DNA of 64,000 bases, from the NCBI GenBank assembly GCA_963576475.1, contig OY754964.1:2742501-2806500 (forward strand), given 5' to 3'. Within the stretch, counting starts at the first letter, position 1, and each line of letters opens with the position of its first letter. The translations under genes were made by a program, and so were the position numbers. The notes beneath the pieces were generated by a model. That model saw nothing but the letters and a program-made list of their open reading frames with translations, had not been told where the DNA came from and ran no database searches. This stretch comes from Molanna angustata (taxonomy: Eukaryota; Arthropoda; Insecta; Trichoptera; Molannidae). Positions 22,995 to 35,545 of this stretch are shown here, piece after piece.

Positions 22995-24395
22995 TTATTA
23001 GTATTTATATAATACACTTTTTAGTTTATTTTGATAAAAATTACAATTTTAGGTATCCACTAGGTATCTATTTTAAACGCCAACCATATTAATTATAAGC
23101 GTAAACTATCTATAGTACCTGGTAATAAAGCGTTATTAACGAAAAAGTTTACTCATATACTCTGACTATCTTTATTATACCTTTATTTCATAGACGTCAA
23201 GTTAGGACAGGTCGAGAGGTTATTTAAAACGCTTGACTAACGCGTAATACCAAGTATTTCAAAATGTGCGGATCTTTCACATATTATGATACGACGCATA
23301 TATGAGATTGACAGAATAATTTAATACTTATAGTTTAATACTTACATTTAATACTTAAATTTTTCCATCGCAATCGTGTTTAAATTGACTAAATACGGCA
23401 GAACTCGGTGCTTTTTTTCATTTTTCAATGCCAGTTATCCAAAGACTACATGCATTTATCTATGTTTAGACATCTGTGAAGGCAATGCGGCCATATAAAA
23501 AATAATGAGAGTGTTCGTAAACAATTCGGTGAGCTAGTAAGTCATGTCATATCATAGTATACGTTTATATGTAAGATTTTTTTAATACCGATCTTAACTA
23601 TTTTAGTCGTGCTTATCTAGTTGTCCGTTTAGTAAGCTATTAAAGAAATCTAATAATGAAGACCGTTAGTCTATGTTATTTGGATGATCAATGTTTTTGA
23701 AATAACAGTGCAAAGTATAAAATGATACATGTGCATTATATGTTGATAAAATAAATCATTCTGACCGAGAGAAAATAAAAAGTTGTGTTCCCAGAGACGA
23801 AAGGCGAGAGACCACAGACCAGATACCAGAGACACACATATCAGATACAAGAGACCAAAGTCCCACATAGATGTGAAATAGCATGACATTTTGTGTGTCG
23901 TTAAATAAATATTAATAAATGCATCGAGCTCCTTGATATCTTACCGCCACCGGTAATTTATGCATATAACAGCAAAAAGTAAAATAATTTTGTCATAATA
24001 TAAAGTGGTTTCAGCTTCTGTCATTAATATTTATTGACTTGATCACATCATCTGTGTATAAGCGATGCGTTTTTTTTTTTGCTTAATTTAAATAAATGTG
24101 CACGATATAAAACAATCGTTGTCCTCTTTCATATAATATATGCACTATACATACATACATACTAACTTAAAAAGTCGTGGGTTTATTTTATGTATCGAGT
24201 CATTGGTTCATTTCAAACATTATAGATATCCTCATTTATGTATGAATAGGTTCATTTTAATATACGAACATAAGAATACAAATTTTCATTTGATGCTAAT
24301 AAGTATCGACAACTAACTTATTTTGTGTATGAGGTCCTATGAAAATTTGTATCCTGAATTTCTGTTTCAAAAACGTATAAGTAATATGGTTTTAT
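22995..24395. other. No recognisable feature
   Basis: AT-rich DNA. A purine-rich patch (23,780-23,870) has irregular AGAGACCA/AGATACCA repeats. No genes seen. Confidence 0.5.
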
Positions 24396-24396
24396 T

Positions 24397-25171
24397 ACTA
24401 GTTACATGTAACACATGAGATCCAACTGTCGAAAGCGATAGTATGTATAGTTGAAGAATAAGTACCAAACTTCCAAACTATAAACCCATAAATCCAGATT
24501 ATTGAATATTTTAAGATATATTGTTTTCTATACAACACATGTAGGTATGTATGTCAAGATAGGATAGTATGGAGGTCAGTCCTTTTTTCCTACCCGGAAT
24601 ATGAAAACAGCATGATGGTATGTATGTATGTTTAGATATTCAGTATCAAACTATTAAGTCTTCTTAGATATTGTGTATAGGCGACTGCCATACAAATTGT
24701 ATGAAGCGATGTCGTCACTAAATTCAATTTTTATAAAAATTGTTAAAAAGTAATTGAGATGTACTACCATAATGCTAATATTTTTTATAGAAAATTAAAT
24801 AATCTAGTTGGGTTGTTTCGGTTTTTTTCGATATTTTTAAAAAATTTGGAAATACAGGCAGTTAAACACATAAATTTGTCATAAAAAAAATATTTTTCTT
24901 AATAAAAAATGTTTGAGAAACTCTGGAATTTTTTTTCAAAATTAAATTTGAGATTTTGTATTTGTCTATATTCATACCAATTTTCAGCGTTCTAGCTTTT
25001 ATGGTTTCTGAGATATATGGAAAAATAAAGCAAAAATTCAAAAGTTGATAACCCCTGATTGAAACAAAAATTCACAATTATAAGTATACAAGTTTTGTAG
25101 GCCTATTACTGTTTTTATATTCTGAAAATTTCGGCTCTGTAAATTGAGCGGATCCACAGTTAATAGACAGA

Positions 25172-25204
<33 letters not shown>

Positions 25205-25228
25205 ACACAGACACACACACACACACAC

Positions 25229-25267
<39 letters not shown>

Positions 25268-25318
25268 CACACACACACACACACACACATACACACACAC
25301 CCTCACACACACACACAC

Positions 25319-25402
<84 letters not shown>

Positions 25403-25650
25403 TGACACACAGACACACGAAATGTTCTACTCCGAATTCTGAGTAAATCCGTATATGGAACATATAGGCTGCGAAGCCTCTAAGTTGGTGTTTTTTGACT
25501 TCAAAGTTGGAAAAACCGTGAAAAATATAGACCTTACATACAAATCTAGCGTATCCTGGCTTAAAACATTGTCGATATGTTAAGAGAACAAAGTTCTTTT
25601 GAACAAATCGACAGTTGGAAAATAGCATTCAGGGAAATGAACGGATGTTG
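24397..25650 (+). repeat. R2 long repeat, copy 1
   Basis: About 1.25 kb that recurs in the same orientation from 62,998 to the end of the window. Shared landmarks: CATGTAACACATGAGATCCA, CAAGATAGGATAGTATGGAG, CCATACAAATTGTATGAAGC, AATAAAAAATGTTTGAGAAA, the CA tract, TCTACTCCGAATTCTGAGTA and TCGATATGTTAAGAGAACAA. Around 24,546-24,607 the frame reads VCQDRIVWRSVL, so part of it derives from the 3' end of the LINE family seen at 3.5 and 42.9 kb. Confidence 0.9.
25169..25402. repeat. (CA)n microsatellite with CCTCA interruptions
   Basis: About 230 bp of CA repeat with recurring CCTCACAC interruptions, inside R2 copy 1. Cys-Val and His-Thr open frames over it are artefacts. The R2 copy at 63.8 kb has a much shorter tract. 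Confidence 0.97.
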
Positions 25651-25662
25651 GTACGATTACTA

Positions 25663-26330
25663 GATTTTTTTTTTTTTTTTTTATTTTATAGAATACAACA
25701 GCATTACAATAAAGATTTATACAGATATACAGAGATAATTTTTATGTTGCCAATTATAGTATTCTAAATATATTAAGTACATACACATTTATTAACAATT
25801 ATGAAGACAGGATGGGAAAGGAGAGAGGTAGGAAGGGGAGTGGGGGGAAGCATTGACCACTAGAAACTCATATTATGATTTGCCTCACGTGTCTCAATGT
25901 ATGAAGAATAGTAAATTAAAATTAAGTTAAAGTTAATGTTAAAGGGGCACAATTTAAAAGTTAAAGATGTGCACAATAAAACAGAGCACAGATTAAACAT
26001 CCGACAAATTCACAATTTTTTTTTTGAATACATAAAAACTTGAAGCAAACATATCCAACTCCGGAACGCTCAAACAATTTCTATTGTACCCAGTACAAGC
26101 TCTATTAATATAAGAATTTAGCATATAGTTAGTTTTAGAAGGTTCTATATAAAAGAGAGACTGGTTTCTATTTCTCCTAAGTGGACAGTGAAAACGGAGT
26201 GTGCTTAGAAGGGGTGCGCTGTCGATCAGACCGTTAATAATTTTATATAGAAAACAAATATCGGAAAACAAATAGATTTGACGATAACTTACTGTTTGTC
26301 CATGATTACAGTAACAATAGTGCAAATACT
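25663..26330 (-). mobile_element. Jockey-like LINE 3' end
   Basis: A plus-strand poly-T (25,664-25,681) marks the A tail. On the minus strand the frame 26,325-25,993 reads YRQIYLFSDICFLYKIINGL, PLLSTLRFHCPLRRNRN, then LFYIEPSKTNY, NSYINRACTGYN and a final FKKKIVNL. This is the C-terminus of Jockey-like ORF2, related to 17.2-17.6 kb. 5' truncated. Confidence 0.8.
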
Positions 26331-26374
26331 TTGTGTGTTGTCAATAAGTTGTATTGTGTAAAGCAATTGCACCA

Positions 26375-26755
26375 TTCATCATCATCATCATCAGCCATTA
26401 TTCGTCCAGTGTTGGACATAGGTCTCCCCTTTCAGCCTCCATGCTTCCCTATCCCTCGCCACCCTGTGCCACTGACCTCGTGCCACTCGTTTTATGTCGT
26501 CAGACCATCTTGTTTGCGGTCTGCCCGAGTTTCTGCGTCCAGTTCTCGGTCGCCAATCCAGGGTGCGTTTAGTCTATCGATCATCTGCTGTTCTTAATAC
26601 ATGGCTAGCCCAATTCCATTTTAAGGATGCTTGTATGCAACATCGGTAACTTTTGTCCTTTATTCTCTGATCCATTCGTTGCGTTTTCGATCTTGAAGAC
26701 TAATGTTTAGCATCCTCCTCTCCATTGCTCCATTGATATTCTGGATATGTTTGGA
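26375..26755 (-). mobile_element. RTE-like LINE C-terminus with (GAT)n tail
   Basis: On the minus strand: AMERRMLNISLQDRKRNEWI, VTDVAYK, a shifted W-G-R-P region, ending in GGRPMSNTG-like codons and (GATGAT)n at 26,378-26,392. It corresponds to the 'AMERRMLGISLRDR..N..IR..TGVTDV' end of insect RTE-like elements. It carries several stops. Confidence 0.8.
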
Positions 26756-26799
26756 TTTTATTCTTGACTAAATCCCAGAATTTGTAATAGGACGATGTA

Positions 26800-27100
26800 T
26801 AACTCGGTAAGAAATGAGGACACTAGGAAAGAGCGTAAGATAGTGGAATATGTAGTTAATAGAATAAAATTTTAAGAAGGTTTGGCCACTTAGAAAGAAT
26901 GAATGAGTAAAGCCTGACGGAAAATATACAAATCTGGTAATAACGGTACAAAGGATATGAACGATATTCTGAAAGAGGGAAATGCAAAAAGTGTGAACAT
27001 ATGAAAGACGTTGCATGAATGTTGATGAATGTGTGTCAAGGTAGAAAAATGTGACTTTGGGTTCTCTCTGCCTACGGTGTGGAGGACATGGCGTGATTGT
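26800..27100 (+). mobile_element. LINE C-terminal remnant, highly decayed
   Basis: RRFGHLERMNE, then MNVDEC, then TLGSLCL match, with stops, the 3,290-3,690 element. It ends with GGACATGGCGTGATTG, the shared tail. Confidence 0.6.
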
Positions 27101-27504
27101 TTGTGTGTAGGTATGCACTATTAATCTATAAAGGCTGCGCTATCTATTTATTTAATCGATATATTTTGACATTAATTTATTACACCCCTGAGTATAAAGT
27201 GTGAGTTAATTACCAAATACCAATTTATTCCAAATAACTAATGTTTCTAGTCTAGATAAGCTATAGAAATTGATGTAAATTCCTTAAAATTAAATAAAAT
27301 AAAAAACAAAAATAAATTAAATAAATTCCTTCTATATCCTTCCGTAACCTCTTTTTCCTCATTGCTATGATCAGTGTTATTTTTATTATTCTTTTATTTT
27401 TAAACTCTCTTTTCATTTTTTTTTATATTTCTTACTCTTTTATGTTATTTTTTATCAATTTATTTCTCACTTAATTAGTACTGTACCAATTTAACTAAGA
27501 GACT

Positions 27505-27603
27505 TCACGTTGCTCGGGTTGGTTGGAAGAAATTGCCTTATGGCAATAAACCTGCCTTTGTACACATGTACATAAATTATGTAAATAAATAAATAAATAA
27601 AAT
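27505..27603 (+). mobile_element. LINE 3' tail shared with SINE2
   Basis: GGTTGGTTGGAAGAAATTGC, then ATGGCAATAAACCTGCC, then (AAAT)n. The same terminus follows an RT remnant at 60.04-60.16 kb and closely resembles the SINE2 tail at 45.17 kb. The preceding 400 bases are AT-rich and not otherwise recognisable. Confidence 0.7.
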
Positions 27604-27975
27604 ATGGTTAAAAATCTCGATAGCCATTTTATTGTGGTGGAGAGCGAAAAATACGTGTCTCAGGAACAAAACGGCTATAGGGAAAATCTTTAGGCTACTT
27701 AATATCTTTGAGTCTCATCTTCAAGGTTTACAAAATTATTATTCTATGGTGATGTTGGTGAACTATTCGGATATTTTTTCACCCTATATCATGCGCTGTG
27801 TTCCAAGAATTCTGTTTTCGACGGAAAGCATCAAAGTGAACTCCTTCTGCATACAAATTGGCAATTCGGTCGTTATAAATTATGTCGTCAAAAAAACGCT
27901 CACAAAATATAGATACATAACAGTCAAGTTTAAATGAGAATACTAAAAATGCAAATATGTATTTCCTTTTTTTTT

Positions 27976-28520
27976 AACAGATTTTTTAATTATCTCAATA
28001 GAGACGAAGTTGGAATATTTATTGTAGGAGAACTGGGAAATCAAGGCACCTACAGGGCTTACGACCTGTCATCGGCTGGTTTACGTGATCACTTTATGCG
28101 CTTGCGCAACGTTCACCAATTATGCCTTTTTAATGAGATCCCTATCAATTCAATTTTGAAACTTCTATATATTGTAATACTGAAATTCTTTTCGCTTGAA
28201 AATAAGGAATTTTTACTACAGCCATCTATGGGTGAAATTATGAACAACAATCTTATTATTTTTTATTTATTTTGTTGTAACGCCATCTATTGAGAGAATT
28301 GGTTTTTTGTAAATAATGAAAGCTACAATTCTTATATGTGAGGTGACAATGCATTTTTCGCATAGAAGTCACCCCTGAATTGCGCCAGACTTATAAGGTC
28401 ATTTTTGTCTTATTTACCTACTTGTACCAATGTGTAAGTAAAAAAAAAAAAAAAATATCTTTGACTCCCGACAGGGAAAAAATCCAATGTTTGCGCATAT
28501 GCAATAATAAAAATATATTC
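27976..28520 (+). repeat. R1 family, copy 3
   Basis: Contains the R1 start (AACAGATTTTTTAATTATCT, CAATAGAGACGAAGTTGG), the GGCACCTACAGGG core, the CGCCATCTATTGAGAG block, the TGCGCCAGA block and the end GACTCCCGACAGGG...TTTGCGCATATGCA. The most complete copy in the window. Confidence 0.85.
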
Positions 28521-28635
28521 GATGTATTTCCTTGTTATAACTGGACCACCAGGGCTGGATTTTTTCTTACGTGAGCTATAGTTTTATATTGATTATTATT
28601 ATTTTATATTTGTAAGCAGTCATTTTATATCTTTT

Positions 28636-29146
28636 TTGGATTTTTTTCCCTGTCGGGAGTCAAATGATATTTTTATTGACAAATTTTGAACATCACAATA
28701 GAGACGAAGTAAAATATTATAGAAGAAACACGAACTCAAGGCACCTACAGGGCTTACGACCTTGTCGTCGGCTGGTTTACGTGATCACTTAATGCGCTTG
28801 CGTATCTTTCACCGATTATGCTTTCTGATTGAGTTCACTTATCAATGTAATTTTGATAGTTCTATATATTTTAGTAATGAGAAATAGGATATTTTTACTA
28901 TTGCCATCTTTGAAGTAACGAACCTTTTTGTAACGCCATCTATTATGAAGTTGTTTTTTGTAAATAAAGAAAACAACAGTCCTTATACACGAAGTAACAG
29001 TATTCTCGCACATATGTCACCCATGAACTGTGCCAGAAATATTATTTCATTTTTGGCTTGTTTACCTACTTGTGTATGTAAATCGATTTTTTTTTTTAAG
29101 ATTGCATAAACGCAAACATTGGATTTTTTCCCTGTCGGGAGTCAAA
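28636..29146 (+). repeat. R1 family, copy 4
   Basis: Same block order as copy 3, beginning with TTTTTTTCCCTGTCGGGAGT and ending with CGCAAACATTGGATTTTTTC then CCTGTCGGGAGTCA. Its left end is in inverted orientation to the right end of copy 3, 115 bp away. A short LINE tail (CGTGATGATATGAATG) lies at 29,198-29,220. 29,230-29,990 shows nothing. Confidence 0.8.
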
Positions 29147-29994
29147 AGTTCCTGGTTTTTCTATAATATTCCAATTTAGTATCTTCATTTTGGGACGTGC
29201 CGTGATGATATGAATGAATGAATGAAAAGGCTTGGCACCTAATTTTATGAGTAATTTGTATTTTTTTGGGTATTTCTGCATTCAGATTGATGAGTGTCGA
29301 TGATGTCAAATTATTTGCAAATGTAGTAAGGAGGAAAATGACTAGAAATATATATTAGTGTTTCCACATATTTATACGCTTCATTTAAAATTCACTAAGT
29401 GTTGGCATTATTCACGACTACTTACATATATTACAGAGAACCTGCACTGAATATTTTCATTGTATTGCAAGTAAGTCACGTCTTTTGACGAAATAAATTT
29501 TCAATTGTTTTCGAGGAATAAACCGCAAGTTGTGTTATGTTCCAGTCAAAAGGGGAATACCAGTAACAATGTTTTCTTATTCGTCATGCTGGTAAACAAT
29601 TATTACAAGTTAAAAGTATTTTGGCCAAAAATATAATATGAAAGGATTTACTATCGAGGCAAAGATTAAAATCTGGTGTAGAATTTTGCGAATTGTTTGC
29701 AAATGAGAATGGATGATTTAAAGGTTTATAGGTCTTTGGATAAGGAGTATGGGCAAGTTGACGAGAACCTATTTTTTGTTTTAAGAGGCTATACTAGTCT
29801 AAATAGTAAATATTTATTCAGTTTATTTTTACATCTTTATTTTATTGTGTGAGTTTTTTGAAATTTGAATTTGTGTAATTCTCATCTTGAAAAATTAGTT
29901 TTAGTAGTCAACTAAAAAACTACAAGGCTTATGAAGTTGATTTCAACACCAATCGAAAGAGAATATGAAAATCTACCGGCTTAGTTTTTGTACT

Positions 29995-30425
29995 ATTTTG
30001 ATAACTTCTTCTTCTTATGATGCCCTATCAGGAACCCCTGACGTTGGCGAATCCATCTCTGTCTTATACTGCCCGGAATATCTGCTCCACAGTTCTGAAG
30101 CCTGTCCACTCCCTGATATAACGCAGCCAGGACATATGTTTCCTTCCAGTTCCTAGGCGACCGTATATCTTGCCCTCCAGTATTCTGAAACAAGTGGTAT
30201 TTTTCTCCCCTCATTATGTGGCCAAGATTTGCGATCTTGCATATCTTTATTGTAGACAGGAGTTGCCTGGTTGTTCTGGCTCGACTTGAGACTTCTGAAT
30301 TTGTAACCAAAATCAGTCCTAGGAATTTTGAGCATTCTGCGATGTTACCACATTTTGAAAGCTTCCAACCTATTCATGGTGTTAACCTTCAGCGTTCAAG
30401 TCTCACAGCCATATAGCAACAAAGA
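29995..30425 (-). pseudogene. RTE-like LINE C-terminus
   Basis: On the minus strand from 30,425: CETWTLKVNTMNRLEAFKMW, RRMLKIPRTDFGY, then in shifting frames TTRQLLSTIKICKIANLGHI, MRGEKYHLFQ, GQ...RNWKETYVLA, and an ending SPTSGVPDR with GAAGAAGAA tail. This is the standard RTE-like terminus and the same family as 15.6 kb. Two frameshifts. Confidence 0.85.
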
Positions 30426-32690
30426 CTACTATTAATACTAATTACTATACTTGGTACTTAAAAAAAACTCTAGATTTTAACATTTCTTCGCGAAAAAATA
30501 TTGTATATCACAGATTTGGTATATGGGTTACAATAAAAAAATGGGATTTGGGTTACAAGTACAAAAAAGGAAATTATTTTTTAAACATTTATTTATCAAA
30601 ATTAACTTTATAAAATATTTTTCGTACATAATCTAATTATTTAAATAATAAATTGGCTACATGAAAAAAATCTAAACAGTTAGTTTCGATCTACCAAAAT
30701 AAATCAAAAACATACAAAATAATATTTTATTTAAATTTCGTGATAATTTATAGGTATCTGAGTCTATTTCAAAACATTGTTTTTCAAACATTTATTTTTC
30801 ATCAAAGAAATAAATCTCTGACTGAAAAAAAAAACAAAATTAAATCTTTATTGTTAAATGTAACTTAAAGAATACTTATTTATTATTTTAGGTGGGAATT
30901 CATAACCACAAAAATATAATATTCATGAAATAAAAATAATAACTAGTAAAAATAAGTAAACTTTTTAAACAGTAAAATATTTATAATGTAGGTACATGAA
31001 AATACCGATTTCTGATTTAAAGAAAGATATATGGTGAATATTGTAAAATCTTATAATTTGTCTAAGTAAATCACTTACAAAATACAAACTAAGAATAGAA
31101 AAATTAAATGACGTATTGACGAATATAAAAAGGTATTCTTTTATAAAAAAAATAATTTTTTTTTTCAAAAGTAACCTCATCCGATTCGTCTTGGCACTAG
31201 CACATATTTAAAATATGTTTGATTGTGACATTACATTTTCACTGTGACTCGCGTGAGCGAGTTGCATTTAACGTTGTAAAAAAAATATTTTAATTTTATG
31301 TTGGCACTAAAACGCACAATGAGTATTACAAAGAATAAGGATTGGATACTATTATACTAATTTGAGGTTTATTATAATTCCTTTATAAAAAATGAAAAAA
31401 AAAAAAACAGTAAACTTATGCACAATTGAAACATAACCTTAGCTGTTAAATGGAGCTCTCAAATGCAGTAAAACAAGAGTTTATAAAATTTTAATTTTTA
31501 TCAAGGTCGTGTATTTTTTACTTTTTATGAAAATTAATAATTGCTTATAAAATGTATCAAATATTAATAATTGCTTATAAAATGTATCAAATACATATAT
31601 TATTTAAGTATGAATATACAATCAAAATTTCATGTGCCTCATTTCAATCTTTAAACCAATATTGTATAGAAAAAATACAAATTGATTAACTAAGTTTAAA
31701 TTAATTACAAAAATGGACGATCTATTTATTTTCCTTAACAATTAAAATGTGAACAATTTCAAAGGCTATGCAAATATGTTTAATAATGATGATACAAACA
31801 CATACATATCTATATTGAATATCAATTCGTCAGTACGTTTGTTACAAATAACTTTACAAAAATATACAATCTTACAATATAATAAAAAATAGATATTTAT
31901 AAAATGTATTTAAAAATCATTTCATGACAATCAAACCTATGTGTAAAAATATCCTTACGCCAAGAAATAACTTTTGTGATAAAAAATACAAGGAGTTTTT
32001 TTTTTGACACCTATCATATTCATCATTTCGTACTATTTATCATTGAAATCAACTCGATATTTATGACTTTAATTTATGTACATATTTATATGATTTGCAG
32101 AAATAATTAATTTAAAAAAAACTTTATTTTAAATAACATTTTAAAAATATACAGGAACGCTACAGTTAATACTTATTGGCATCATAGAACAATATGTGTG
32201 TCTCCAATAGGTGTTTCTTAAATATGTGTATCCTAAATCTATCAATGATTTATTCAATAAAAATTCAATAATGGAATACTTATTTATACAAAATAATAAT
32301 AACTAACGAGTACTACTATATTACATTAATATATATTTAAGTATTTAAGTACATTGAGATCTTCGAAATCAATAGGAAAATATTTAAATAGTTGATAAAT
32401 GAACCTATAACAGACCAACAATTAATCTAGAGTTTTATTAATCTTCACAATATCAAAACAGATCACTTTAATTAATTGAAATCACATTTTCATAATACGT
32501 ACTTTTTAGCCATTCAAAATAAAAATAAAAGATCTTATATTTACAAAATTTTAATTTAATTGTGAATCAATAAATTTAATAAAAAATATTAACTGCGTAT
32601 ATTTTTAGTATTGTACATTGAGAGATTTGATTTTTCAGTCTTTAAAAACACTATTTACACGATACATTTTAAAAGTTATTTCAATTTCAC
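30426..32690 (-). other. Probable 3' UTR and downstream flank of the bowl-like gene
   Basis: Very AT-rich, with no recognisable transposon for about 2.2 kb, which is unusual in this window and fits a long conserved 3' UTR. On the minus strand there are several AATAAA signals (plus-strand TTTATT, for example near 32,247). Three canonical Pumilio-type sites TGTANATA lie at 32,652-32,659, 32,538-32,545 and 32,085-32,092. The true polyadenylation site cannot be fixed from sequence alone. Confidence 0.4.
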
Positions 32691-34155
32691 TCAACGTCTC
32701 ATGATGTCTTCTATACTGAATCCTTTCTTTGCTGGTGGATTGCCACCGCTCTGTCGCGAAGGCACAGGTGGTTGGATTCCCACCATGTTCTGTATTCCTA
32801 AACTAATCGAACTGGAAACACTCGAACTAGTCGAAGGGCTGTCTCTGGAGGATATCTCCATGGAAGAGCTCAGAGTTTTAGTACAAGTCAGAGACTTGGG
32901 CGCACTCGAGGAAGACGATGCACTTCCGGGAGCGGCGTCTTTCGGATGCAGATGTTTTATGATGAGATCTTGAGCTACCATCGAAGAATGACCCAACGAT
33001 TGAGAAATTCGCGAGGAGCCCGCCAATAGCATGTGGTTTTCTGGGGGTTTCATCAATGTTTGCGGCGAAGACGGAATTTGCCCAATCTTGTGGGACGGAT
33101 GCAAATTCAGAACAGAAGGAGGCAATCCTAAGGAAGGTGGAGTCATGTGCACACTGGATCTCGGCAGACTGAGGTTAGTGGGACCCGGAGATGGAGGTCG
33201 TCCCCTGTATTCACCTGAAGTCGAAGGTCTCCCCAGGTCTGCAATATCGGGCGGCAACGGACGCTTTCTAAAGGCACCCAAATACAATCCGGGACTGTTC
33301 GGCAGTAGCGGAGTAGTAGAAGAACTTGAATTTTTCATCGGTTGTTCCGGCGGTGGGATGTGATGCAGGTCTCGACGAATTTGCAGCTGTGGATGGCGAA
33401 CGGGGCTTTCGATTATATCAGAATGTCGATTGGGTTTATCTAAGGGGCTTTCGGTGGCATTATATCTGTGTTTTTCTGGTGGGTTATCCAAGTGGAATCC
33501 ATGTTTTTCTAACGAGTGATCTGGGTGGTAACGCTGCTTTTCCACCAGACTGTCAGGTTGTTGGTAATAGCGTGATTTGTCTTGTGAATGGTAGTCGTGG
33601 TGTGGCCTCATAGTGTAAGGACTTGAAGTGCTCCGAGGTTCGTTGTGGTGACACTCGGTTCTCTCCGGGGTAGGTGAAGCCCGTCTGGTATGGGAATGAG
33701 TGACGGGTGTGTATTCCTCAGTTCTTCCTCTGGTGATGCTTTCGTTCGACGGAGATCTGGGACGTCTTACTGGTGAGTGATCTGGGGAAGTAAGATCGTC
33801 AGGGTCATCGTCGAAGTTGGAGTCGTGCAAGGGTGATAGTGGACGATCTTCTTCCCCGACGTCGATAGCCTCGGGAGGGACGTCGCCGACTGCGTGAGTC
33901 AGGGCGTGACGTCTGAGATCGCAGTTTCTTCTGAAGACTTTACCGCAAGAGTTGCACTCGTACGGTTTGTGGTCCGTGTGCGTAAGGAGGTGAGTTTTAA
34001 GGTTGGACCTCTGGTTGAAGCTGCGACTGCAGACTGGACACTTGTGGGGGGATTCCTCCATGTGAAGGATGCGGTGGACCGCCAGGGTCCTCGACTGGCA
34101 GAAACCCTTGCCACATTCTGTACATTTGAACGGTTTCTCTTTTGAATGGATGTAT
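32691..34155 (-). CDS. bowl: Bowl/Odd-skipped family zinc-finger transcription factor, terminal exon
   Basis: The Odd-skipped family are nuclear C2H2 regulators of leg-joint, gut and epithelial patterning. This exon encodes 487 residues from the splice site. It opens with [11 protein letters not shown], the end of one finger and the linker. Three full fingers follow: Cys11/Cys14-His27/His31; Cys39/Cys42-His55/His59 with [14 protein letters not shown]; Cys67/Cys70-His83/His87 with [14 protein letters not shown]. The fifth finger of this type separates Bowl (and possibly Sob) from four-fingered Odd. The remaining 400 residues are Pro-, Ser- and His-rich with Ser runs and look disordered. The protein ends FSIEDIMRR (479-487), an eh1-like Groucho-binding motif. 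Earlier fingers must lie on upstream exons. The exon is visibly GC-richer than its surroundings and has no stops. Family very sure; bowl versus sob less so. Confidence 0.9.
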
Positions 34156-34175
34156 CTGAAACAAATAAGAAAACA
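34156..34175 (-). promoter_or_regulatory. 3' splice site of the bowl-like terminal exon
   Basis: The minus strand reads TTTTCTTATTTGTTTCAG and then A|TAC ATC CAT. The exon begins with the last base of a codon (phase 2), which fits an Arg codon of the family's [13 protein letters not shown] sequence. The ATG at 34,061 is internal, not a start. Confidence 0.9.
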
Positions 34176-35094
34176 ATATTAAAACTAAATGCAAGAATAC
34201 TTTTGGAACTATCGATCACATTATTTTGAGGGGAGAATCATTGTCATGATACGTTTATAAAATATAATAACTAGGTATGTCCTATAATCAATATATGCAT
34301 TTTGAATCTCGTTTTAGATTTCTGAGAAGGATTAATATTATTTAGGTTTATTTGTTATTATAATAATGTATCTTGATGGCAAAAAAATGTCTGCACGCAA
34401 TGTTAAGATTGGCATCAGATGGTAAGAGCCCATGGCCAAAATGATTGCATTTAATATTATCAACTACCTTAACGTTGGTGATAACATTCAACAGAGATTT
34501 GAAAAGACTCGTGCTTGTTTAATAAGGATATATTTTTTTTTTTTAAAAAAAGTAATGTAAGACAAACAATTAAATTAAATCATCAATTGGCCAATTATAT
34601 TTGAAAATTTCGGTTATTTTTCCTAGACCATTAAGAACGCTAGTATATGAACGTAGGTAGTTATATGAAATTAAACTTTTATAAATAAGTGATATTTGTA
34701 TTGTTTGTATCTTATACAAGTTGTTATAAGTAATGATTTGAAAACAGATTATATTTATCAATGTTTAGATTGAAGCATTTGAATATATACCTGAACTATA
34801 TCATTAATTTTAATTACCCGGTGAAACATGGAATTTCGAGTAGGTATAACAGAGGCCAATGACATTAAATGCATGTACCTACTTATTTTGTTTATGACAC
34901 AAAAAATAATGAATTTGAAATATGGCAATACTTTTCCGTGTCGTAGAGACTTAATTTGAGTTTGGTCTTAATTGAAATTAAGAGGTTAAGGGAAATGTTC
35001 CGTAGGATTATTTTCCAACGCACAGAGTGGTATAAATTAATATGAGATTCAAGACGTTCAGCGTTTTTTAAATTATATTGATGCAAAATATTTT

Positions 35095-35215
35095 CAATAA
35101 TATTTTTTTCAACATGGCTACGTAGGAGACACCAGAAATTACATATGATTTGGGTCCATTATACTCTTCTGAAGAATACTACAATAACTCCAGTGACAAC
35201 CTGTAATTGGCTTTA
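35095..35215 (+). repeat. R4 repeat family, copy 1
   Basis: CAACATGGCTACGTAGGAGA, then GATTTGGGTCCATTATACTC match the reverse complement of about 50,230-50,350 (AACATGGCTTCGTAGGGGAC, GGATTTGGGTCCATTTTACC). Nature unknown. Confidence 0.5.
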
Positions 35216-35224
35216 AATCATCTT

Positions 35225-35545
35225 TATTTATATAATTTATTTATTTTATTTATTTAATAAAATAACAATTATACATTAATAATAAAAAGAATTACAAACA
35301 GTATCTTAAAATTAAATTATTTAAGATCTATCAGTTGAGATCAAATCTCTTATACGCTTTATGTTGTCATCTTAATAAATAAAAAAAAAATAATAAATAA
35401 ATAAATAAATTAATAAATAAACAAATAAATAAATAAATTAATTAATTAATAATTAAATAAATAAATAAATAAATAAGTAAATAAATAAATAAATAAATAA
35501 ATACATACATATTAAATAAATAAATAAATAAATCAAATTCTATAA
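35225..35545. repeat. AT-rich low-complexity tract with (AAAT)n
   Basis: A TTTATTTATTT stretch, a unique AT-rich centre and a long (AAAT)n/(TAAATAAA)n run from about 35,385. It may be the tail of a decayed LINE. 35,550-36,250 has no recognisable feature. Confidence 0.8.

Noticed and set aside
25038..25628. Cys-Val and His-Thr-rich open frames
   Set aside because: Products of the (CA)n microsatellite in R2; the same region in R2 copy 2 has a different tract length.
27632..27937. 101-codon open frame
   Set aside because: Starts at a non-ATG codon, has no recognisable family motif and sits between repeats; not supportable as a gene.
34061..34061. ATG as start of the zinc-finger protein
   Set aside because: Zinc-finger sequence continues 31 codons upstream to a consensus 3' splice site, so this Met is internal.
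32611..34145. Plus-strand open frames of 83-120 codons
   Set aside because: Antisense shadows of the bowl-like exon, which has family motifs and a splice site on the minus strand.
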